A program made the position numbers and the translations under genes. The notes under the pieces were generated by a model, which saw only the letters and a list, made by a program, of their open reading frames with translations, ran no database searches and was not told where the DNA came from. 64,000 bases of DNA from JAZGGS01 sp963749485 (GTDB lineage: Bacteria > Bacteroidota > Ignavibacteria > Ignavibacteriales > Ignavibacteriaceae), in the NCBI GenBank assembly GCA_963749485.1, contig CAVVMV010000009.1, positions 1-64,000 on the forward strand, written 5' to 3'. Positions 58,043-64,000 of this stretch are shown piece after piece. Position 1 is the first letter of the stretch, and the number at the start of each line of letters is the position of its first letter.

Positions 58043-58687
58043 GCTTTCTCATTGTGTTAAAATCTCTGATTATAAAAATAATTCCGTTTGAATATTGATA
58101 GACTGCAATAAGTTTGAAGTTGCTGATATTGCTTGTGCTTTCTTTTTCACCAAAAGGAAGTGATATATTCTTTAACGGATATTTTAATCCCTTTGAAGTA
58201 ATTTTTGTTTTTTTATCAAATCCATAAAGTGAAATTGTTTCACCTTTAAATGTTTTTAATTCCTGTTTGCCTGTGTAAGGCTTTAGATAGGAATTTTCTG
58301 CAACTAATGAAATATTTATTTGATTAAAGAACTTAAGTACTATTCCAAGGTTACAGAAAGTGTGATCCAAACGGTTACCAGTAACTCCAACTAACAGCGC
58401 TTCTTTAAATTTATTTTTTATAGCAAACTTCAAACATTTTTCAACATCGGTATCATTTTGCCTTTTATAATTAATTATTGTTGATTTTGTTTTAAATTTA
58501 TTCAGAACAGCTTTATCTGCATGAATCAAGATCACCAATTATGTAATCAGGAGTTAATCCTAATTTTAAAGCAGAGTTTGCACCACCATCTGCACAGATC
58601 AATGTTTCATAATCCATTCTTTTGAAAGAAAGTAATTACATTTTTGCGTGGTGGTTTACCGTTTGCAAGTATTATACATTTTTTCAT
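58020..58687 (-). CDS. thiN: Thiamine pyrophosphokinase (frameshifted)
   Basis: About 222 aa. It transfers pyrophosphate from ATP to thiamine, giving TPP. N-terminus MKKCIILANGKPPRKNVITFF, then CADGGANSALKLGLTPDYIIGDLDS in a second frame, and NDTDVEKCLKFAIKNKFKEALLVGVTGNRLDHTFCNLG in the third, the catalytic Asp cluster and TGxRxDH motif of the family. The beta-barrel C-terminus includes GETISLYGF and TSNISNF (thiamine-binding NxF-like). Indels near 58610 and 58520. It overlaps the SSS symporter start by 23 bases and follows the TonB receptor by 19 bp. Confidence 0.88.
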
Positions 58688-58706
58688 ATTATTTGAAGAG
58701 TGACAC

Positions 58707-61225
58707 TTATAAGTCCTCATACCTTTGAATTCCAGCCAGCCAATTTCTTTCTGCAGCAGGAAAAAATTCTTTACCAATTGCATACGCTGAATATAAGTTA
58801 TCAAAAATATTATTTACCTGTAAATAAACTTTCCAGGGAGTTTGCGAATTAATAAACGGAAATTCATAGCTTGCAAAAAAATCTGAAACAAAATATGCTT
58901 CGTTTACATTATCAGAATAATCTATAAACCCGGGAAACTGGTTTAAGATAATTTCTCAAGTTATTATCATAATTATCTGAAAAGAATTCTCCAACATACT
59001 TACCTGTTAATCTAAAATATAAACCATGATCATTATAAGTAACACCAAAGTTTGCAAGAAAATCAGGGAAGCCGCTTATTCTGTTTCCATCAAGTTCAAT
59101 AAAATTATCCGCATCAATAAAAAACTTTCCTTCTTCAATTGTGTTGCGGCTTACGGTTGCATTTCCAAACAATTCAATTCTATCATTAAACAGTTTAATT
59201 ATTGCACTAAGTTCTGCTCCGAGATGAACTGTTTTATCCACGTTACCTGTAATCGGCTGCCCAAATCTATCAACCTGACCCTTCTTAACAATTTCATCAT
59301 TAAAGAGCATATAGAAAAAGTTCAAAGTAAATGAGTAATCTTCATCATTTAACGATGCACCAAATTCAAAATCATTCATCGTTTCAGGTTTTGTAAGAGG
59401 TTTATCAAAATTATATGTTCCATCAGGATTAAGTTCAAACTGTGGAACTTCTCCTCCACTCGATTCTGCTGCATCATAATATTCTTTTAATCTTGGTTCG
59501 CGTGAAACTCTTGCAAAAGAAAAATATAAATTAAATCTGTTCTGCAGGTTTATAATTTATTCCAACTCTTGGATTTAAGAATAGATTATTTACACTAAAA
59601 TCGTGTTCCTACATATTTTTCATCGTTCAGTTTATAGTTATGATAAGCTAGTTGAAATTCACCCAAGAACATTAATATTATCATTTAAGTTATAAGATTC
59701 GTGAACAAAAGCGCTTGCAATATCCTTCCCTCCTCTGTAAAAGTAATATCTGTATTCTTTTGTAACTCCTGGCGGAAGATTCTCAGCATAATTAATACTT
59801 CCCCAGTGAATTGAATTATGTTTTCTTAATTCTGCACCAAAAAATAACACACCATTTGTCATGTTCAAGACTAAATCGTGGGAATCCATCCATATTGTGT
59901 ATTTTCAACTTTTGCACGAATTAGTGCATTAGTTGGAACAAAGCTTGTATCAAATCCATTTTCTCTTAATCTAAAATAATCATTGTAAAATACAGACCAT
60001 GAACCATCGAAATCAAAAAAGCCATCTCCCAGCAGAATAAAAAGAGCTGAGTTGAATTTTAAATTATTACTTACCTGCCAATCATTTAATAATTCAAAAT
60101 GAGGCTGTGAAAAATTTTCTATCTCTTCAGGTCTTCTATCAAGCGTATAAGTGTAACCGTTTTCATCAGCTTCCCAATAAGAATAATTTGCTCTACGAAG
60201 AATTTTATCTTTTACTGCAAACTTTGCTACTCCGGTATAACCTAATCCATCAGCAATTGGTCCACCATAAAAATTAAACTGTGTTGTAAAATTTTTATCA
60301 TACCTTACTGCAGAAAGATAGTAGGAATTAAAATCAACCCAGGTTAGATTTTTATAACCTGAGCTTAAAATCTTTCCAAGCTTTGCATAAACAGAATACT
60401 TATTATCGATTAATCCACTTGAAAAAGCAGCAGAATATTTTCTTGTAACATAAGAACCATACGATGCTGAAAGTTCCAGCTTTGGTTTATTAGAAAATGA
60501 TGAGGTAATAAGATTTATTGATCCGCCGATTGCAGGATAACCGAACACTCCTGAACCCGCTCCTCTTTGAACCTGGATCAATTCTGTGCTTGCAAGAAGA
60601 TCGGGAAAATCTAACCAGTAAACATTATGATCTTCAGGATCGTTTTGTGGAATTCCATTAATTGAAACTGTAATTCTTCTTTGATCAAATCCGCGAATGC
60701 TTAAATAATTATAACCAATTCCGTTTCCGCTTTCGGAATAAAAAGTTGTTGATGGAAGATCGCTCAGGTATTTTGGAATATCATAAACAGTGTAATTTTT
60801 TTCAATATCTTTTTGCTTTATCTGATCGAAAGCAAGCGGAGTAATTCCCTGCTTGCCAACAGTTGCTTCAACAAGTACAGTTTGTGAAGGAATAATTTTA
60901 CTATCAAGATAGAAAAGATAAAAAACGCCTCCATCAGAAGTTGGAGTTGATGGAATATTATTTAATTCAGTAATTGTGATACTTCTTGTTTCAAATCCAA
61001 CATAGCTTATAATTAATTTATCGGATGATTTATACTTCAGCAAAAAGTTTGAACTCACCATTTTTATCTGTGGTAGTGCCCTTAGTGGTTTCAGATATCA
61101 GCGTAATATTTGCATCCTGCAAACCGCTTGCTGGTTTCTCTGTCAACTACTTTCCCCCAGATTGTAATCTGCTGAGCAATAGCAGAAAAATTTAAACATA
61201 AAAAAAGAACGATTAAGATTTTCAT
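58707..61225 (-). CDS. TonB-dependent receptor under TPP control (frameshifted)
   Basis: About 840 aa outer-membrane receptor. A signal peptide (MKILIVLFLCLNFSAIAQQ) precedes a carboxypeptidase-regulatory-like domain (ITIWGKVVDRETSKRLAG). The plug is clear: IPKYLSDLPSTTFYSESGNGIGYNYLSIRGFDQRRITVSINGIPQNDP, IQVQRGAGSGVFGYPAIGGSINLIT. The barrel runs to NLYSAYAIGKEFFPAAERNWL and ends in GIQRYEDL. Indels near 61140, 61050, 59885, 59660, 59550, 58920 and 58735. It starts 26 bp after the riboswitch terminator, so it is a probable receptor for thiamine or a phosphorylated or precursor form. GAGAGGT lies before the ATG. Confidence 0.88.
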
Positions 61226-61244
61226 TTCTTACCTCTCAAAAAAT

Positions 61245-61266
61245 AAAAAAGCCGTTGGATAACGGC
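61245..61266 (-). terminator. Riboswitch expression platform: intrinsic terminator
   Basis: On the minus strand GCCGTT-ATCC-AACGGC is followed by T6 and an AT-rich tail, 20 bp before the TonB receptor start. It lies between the TPP aptamer and the gene, and its 5' arm is shared with an alternative helix (see the riboswitch entry), so it is conditional. Confidence 0.88.
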
Positions 61267-61283
61267 TAAAATCATAAACGCTC

Positions 61284-61376
61284 TTAGCCCGTTTCCCTAC
61301 GCTGGCATTATCCAGATCAGGTTAAAGGGTATTATCTCAGTCATCCCAAGGTTTGGGTATAACACCCCTAACGGCT
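61284..61376 (-). ncRNA. TPP riboswitch (THI element)
   Basis: The minus strand has the near-universal TPP aptamer core: TAGGGGTG, CTGAGATAATACCC, ACCTGATCTGGATAATGCCAGCG and TAGGGAA. The P1 helix is AGCCGTT (61370-61376) with AACGGGC (61287-61293). The same AACGGGCTAA can instead pair with TTTAGCCGTT (61261-61270), which holds the 5' arm of the terminator. TPP binding should stabilise P1, freeing the terminator and shutting off the downstream TonB receptor, thiamine pyrophosphokinase and SSS symporter genes; without TPP the antiterminator forms. Confidence 0.95.
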
Positions 61377-61443
61377 TAACAAAATTATATGTAAAAAGAA
61401 CTAGTTAAATTTCTCAACAAAATTAAAAAACATTAAAACAAAA

Positions 61444-64000
61444 TCAAATGACTTTTAATTTCTGACCGGCTTTAATATTACTATTTGATAGTTTATTAAG
61501 TGATTTAAGTTTTTGTATTGTTGTGTTATACTTTTTGGCAATCGAATAAAGTGATTCTCCCCTGCTTACAAGATGATATTCTGAATTATTCCCGGAAGTA
61601 TTATTCTTTCAGTGCCTTTTTTAATTTTAAGCTGCTTACCGGCAATTATCTTGTTACCGGAAATGTTATTCCATTCTCTTAATGAAGCAATCGAAACTTT
61701 GTATTTTTCAGCTATCTGGCTAAGTGTTTCTCCTTTTTTTACAGTATGATAAGTATAACCACTGGATGTTTTCTTTGTAGTAGTATTTGTTTTACTTGAA
61801 CTAGTATAAATCTTTATAGTTTTACCTGCAATTATTTTATTGCCGGAAATATTATTCCATTTTCTTAAATCGGATACGGAAACGTTATGCATCTCCGCAA
61901 TCTGTCCTATTGAATCACCTTTTTTAATTTTATAATTAACTACTTTACCGGTTTTATTAGTTGTTGTATTCCCGGTAGGATTTGTATTAGGACCAGCATT
62001 TGAATAGATCTTTAAAGTTTTACCTGCAATTATTTTATTGCTGGATAAATTGTTCCATTTTTTAAGATTGGCGACCGAAACTTTATACTTTTCTGCAATC
62101 TGCCCAATGGCATCACCTTTCTTTATCTTATAATAACTAACATTCGATTCATTACCGGAATTGTTTTCAACAACTGATGTAACAGGGTCGTCGGAATAAA
62201 TTTTTAGAGTTTGCCCGGCAATTATCTTGTTGCTCCTTAAACCATTCCATTTTCTTATCATCCTTGTGGTAACATCATACATTTCAGCAATTTCACCAAT
62301 CGTATCACCGCGCCTTACTTTGTACCTGTAAAGATTGCTGTTTGGGTTGGTCCTTGTATTTTCTTTTGAAGTGTAACCATGATAGAACCATCAGTATAAA
62401 TTTTTAATTTCTTACCGGCTATTATTTTATTGCCCGACATATTATTCCACTGTTTAATTGCTGCAATACTTACGCCGTATTTTCTTGAGATGTAACCAAG
62501 GTTTTGCCCCCTTTGAATTTTATGATATAAAAACGTTTCATTCGATTCATCAGTATTAAGGTTCGGGGCTTTCTCTTCTATCTTTGTTCTTTTATCAATG
62601 CTTGCATAATAATCTTTATTTTCTTCAGGCACGTAAACAGATAAATCCTGTCCAACCATTATTGTAGTTGTGTAAGGAATGTTATTCCAGTTTCTAACAT
62701 CACTTACCCTAACATTAAACAAATCGGCAATTCCAAGTAAGCTGTCATCTTTCTTAACTTTATAGCTAACAGCAACTAATCCTGCAGGAATTACAGGAGT
62801 TACAGTGCCAATAATTTCCATTTCATCTTCAAGATTTTCAGTAACCACATCAGTTTCATTTACATCTTCATTTGAAGTTATAAGTGTTTGTTCAGTTTTT
62901 GTATCGTCTAGTTTCCCCGTTTAATGTATTGTATGGCGAAACATAATTTTCATCCGTTTTGTTTACATCTTCTTCTGCAAGAACAACATCTGTATTGTAT
63001 GAATAATTATTTTCTTCAGGATTAACAAGCACAGGAATTCTTAAATGAACTCCTGTATATAATTTAGATTTAGTAGAAATATTATTTGCATCAGCAAGAT
63101 CGTAAACGGTTACACCGTATTTGCTTGCAATTTTTGTAAGATTTTCTCCTTTCCTGACTGTATGAACAAGGTAAGTTCTGCGTGCAGATTCGGGAATATT
63201 TTTTATAAGCTCTGCAAACTGTTCCATCGATCCTTTAGGAATTTTAAGCGGGTAACCGCCTTCAAATTCAGGAGGTGTGCTAAGTTGAGTTAATTCAGGA
63301 TTTAAACTTTTTAATGTTTCAAGATCTGTGGAAGCACAGCCGGAAAGAAATTCTAGATCGATTGCTCCGGGAACTTTATAAACTTCATACTCATCAGGTT
63401 TTTCTAATTGATAATCTGTAAAACCGTAAGCTTCCGGATCCATTGCAATCATACAAACTGCAATATATTGCGGTACGTAGTTTCTTGTTTCGCGTGGAAG
63501 ATATTTTCTTATTCCCCAAAAAGTGTATTTACCAGATTTGCGAATTGCTCTTTTAACTCTACCTTCACCTGAATTGTATGCAGCCAGCACAAGGTACCAA
63601 TCACCCAAAGAATCATAAAGATCCTTCATATGTTTAGCTGCTGCTCTTGTAGATTTTAAAGGATCTCTTCTTTCATCAAAATAAAAACCTGTTTTCAGGT
63701 CATATATTTTTCCTGTAGATTTAATAAACTGCCATAACCCAACAGCGCTTGCCCATGATCGTGCAGTAGGATTAAGTCCGCTCTCCATCATACTTAAATA
63801 AACAAGCTGGCGCGGAATTCCTTCTTCATAAAATATTTTTGTCATCATCGGAAAGTACTTGCCGGAACGTTCCAGCCAGCTTTCCATAACATGGCTTGCT
63901 TTGCCGCTAAAGTATGTAAGATATTGTTCTACATATTCATTTACTTCAAGTGGAATTTCAGCAGGAATAATATTCGTGTTTTCAATCTCAACATCATCAA
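61444..64000 (-). CDS. MltD-like lytic transglycosylase with eight LysM repeats (5' partial, frameshifted)
   Basis: The gene runs off the right edge; the visible part is about 850 aa. The SLT-type catalytic domain (residues from WLERSGKYFPMMTKIFYEEGIP) has the catalytic Glu in LSMMESGLNPTARSWASAVGLWQFI and the conserved LAAYNSGEGRVKRAI with Tyr/Asn; NYVPQYIAVCMIA follows, as in MltD. Then come eight LysM units, e.g. HTVRKGENLTKIASKYGVTVYDL, YKIKKGDAIGQIAEKYKVS, HLVSRGESLYSIAKKYNTT, six with the near-identical SGNKIIAGKTLKIY end. It cleaves peptidoglycan, tethered by LysM. Indels near 62890, 62310 and 61575. Secreted; signal not visible. Confidence 0.9.

Noticed and set aside
61444..62800. Regularly spaced near-identical DNA segments, CRISPR-like spacing
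   Set aside because: They are codons for LysM repeats in one reading frame, about 200 bp apart, with no short identical repeat/spacer structure and no cas genes.

Overview
ORGANISM. The window looks like AT-rich chromosomal DNA from the Bacteroidota/Chlorobiota side of the tree, most likely an Ignavibacteria-type bacterium. Three secreted proteins end in the type IX secretion (T9SS) sorting domain built around NYPNPFNPST, which is typical of that group. TonB-dependent uptake, FadL-like porins, a type 2 IPP isomerase and a complete tyrosine/homogentisate pathway fit the same assignment. This is inferred from sequence; no marker tree was possible.

SEQUENCE QUALITY. About 25 genes are interrupted by single-base indels, usually in or beside short homopolymers, yet the protein continues cleanly in another frame with all motifs intact. 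In hmgA two opposite indels 35 bp apart cancel and garble only about 11 residues. I read most breaks as assembly or sequencing errors, so I give one span per reconstructed gene.

LAYOUT. 1-2.8 kb (+): sulfur-carrier genes (DUF1641, TusE/DsrC-like, DsrE-like) and a FadL-type porin. 2.9-6.1 kb (+): a secreted unknown and an orphan beta-barrel. 6.2-12.7 kb (-): tyrosine catabolism (HppD, HmgA, FAH, flavin reductase, acetoacetyl-CoA synthetase). 12.8-16.4 kb: nth (-), glmM (+), DUF58 and a TPR lipoprotein (-). 16.5-20.8 kb (-): two paralogous T9SS proteins, the first badly frameshifted. 21.1-36.2 kb (-): a tightly packed run of 13 genes: fni, polyprenyl synthase, HPr, EI, PGI/PMI, a peptidase-MA/PD40/Omp85 fusion, a PQQ-propeller lipoprotein, a PEGA protein, prmC, dtd, a metalloenzyme, comEC, purE. 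36.4-43.1 kb (+): an unusual six-gene lipid/terpenoid-like cluster (SDR, UbiA, DAG-kinase-like, ThiL-like, alpha-oxoamine synthase, radical SAM), divergent from fni. 43.1-47.2 kb (-): histidine kinase, response-regulator/adenylate cyclase fusion, OmpR-type regulator. 47.4-49.3 kb (-): pabB-pabC fusion. 49.5-54.4 kb (+): rubrerythrin, a membrane alpha/beta-hydrolase, a secreted repeat protein, smpB, tyrS, pyruvoyl arginine decarboxylase. 54.4-56.6 kb (-): T9SS Ycf48-repeat protein. 56.7-61.4 kb (-): TPP-riboswitch operon with TonB receptor, thiamine pyrophosphokinase and an SSS symporter. 61.4-64 kb (-): MltD-like transglycosylase with eight LysM repeats, cut by the window edge.

HOW IT FITS. 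fni and the polyprenyl synthase can supply prenyl diphosphates to the divergent UbiA cluster, the best candidate here for an undescribed pathway. The thiamine operon carries a readable three-state transcription-termination riboswitch and implies that an SSS symporter moves thiamine. No tRNA, rRNA, CRISPR array, transposase or prophage gene was seen.
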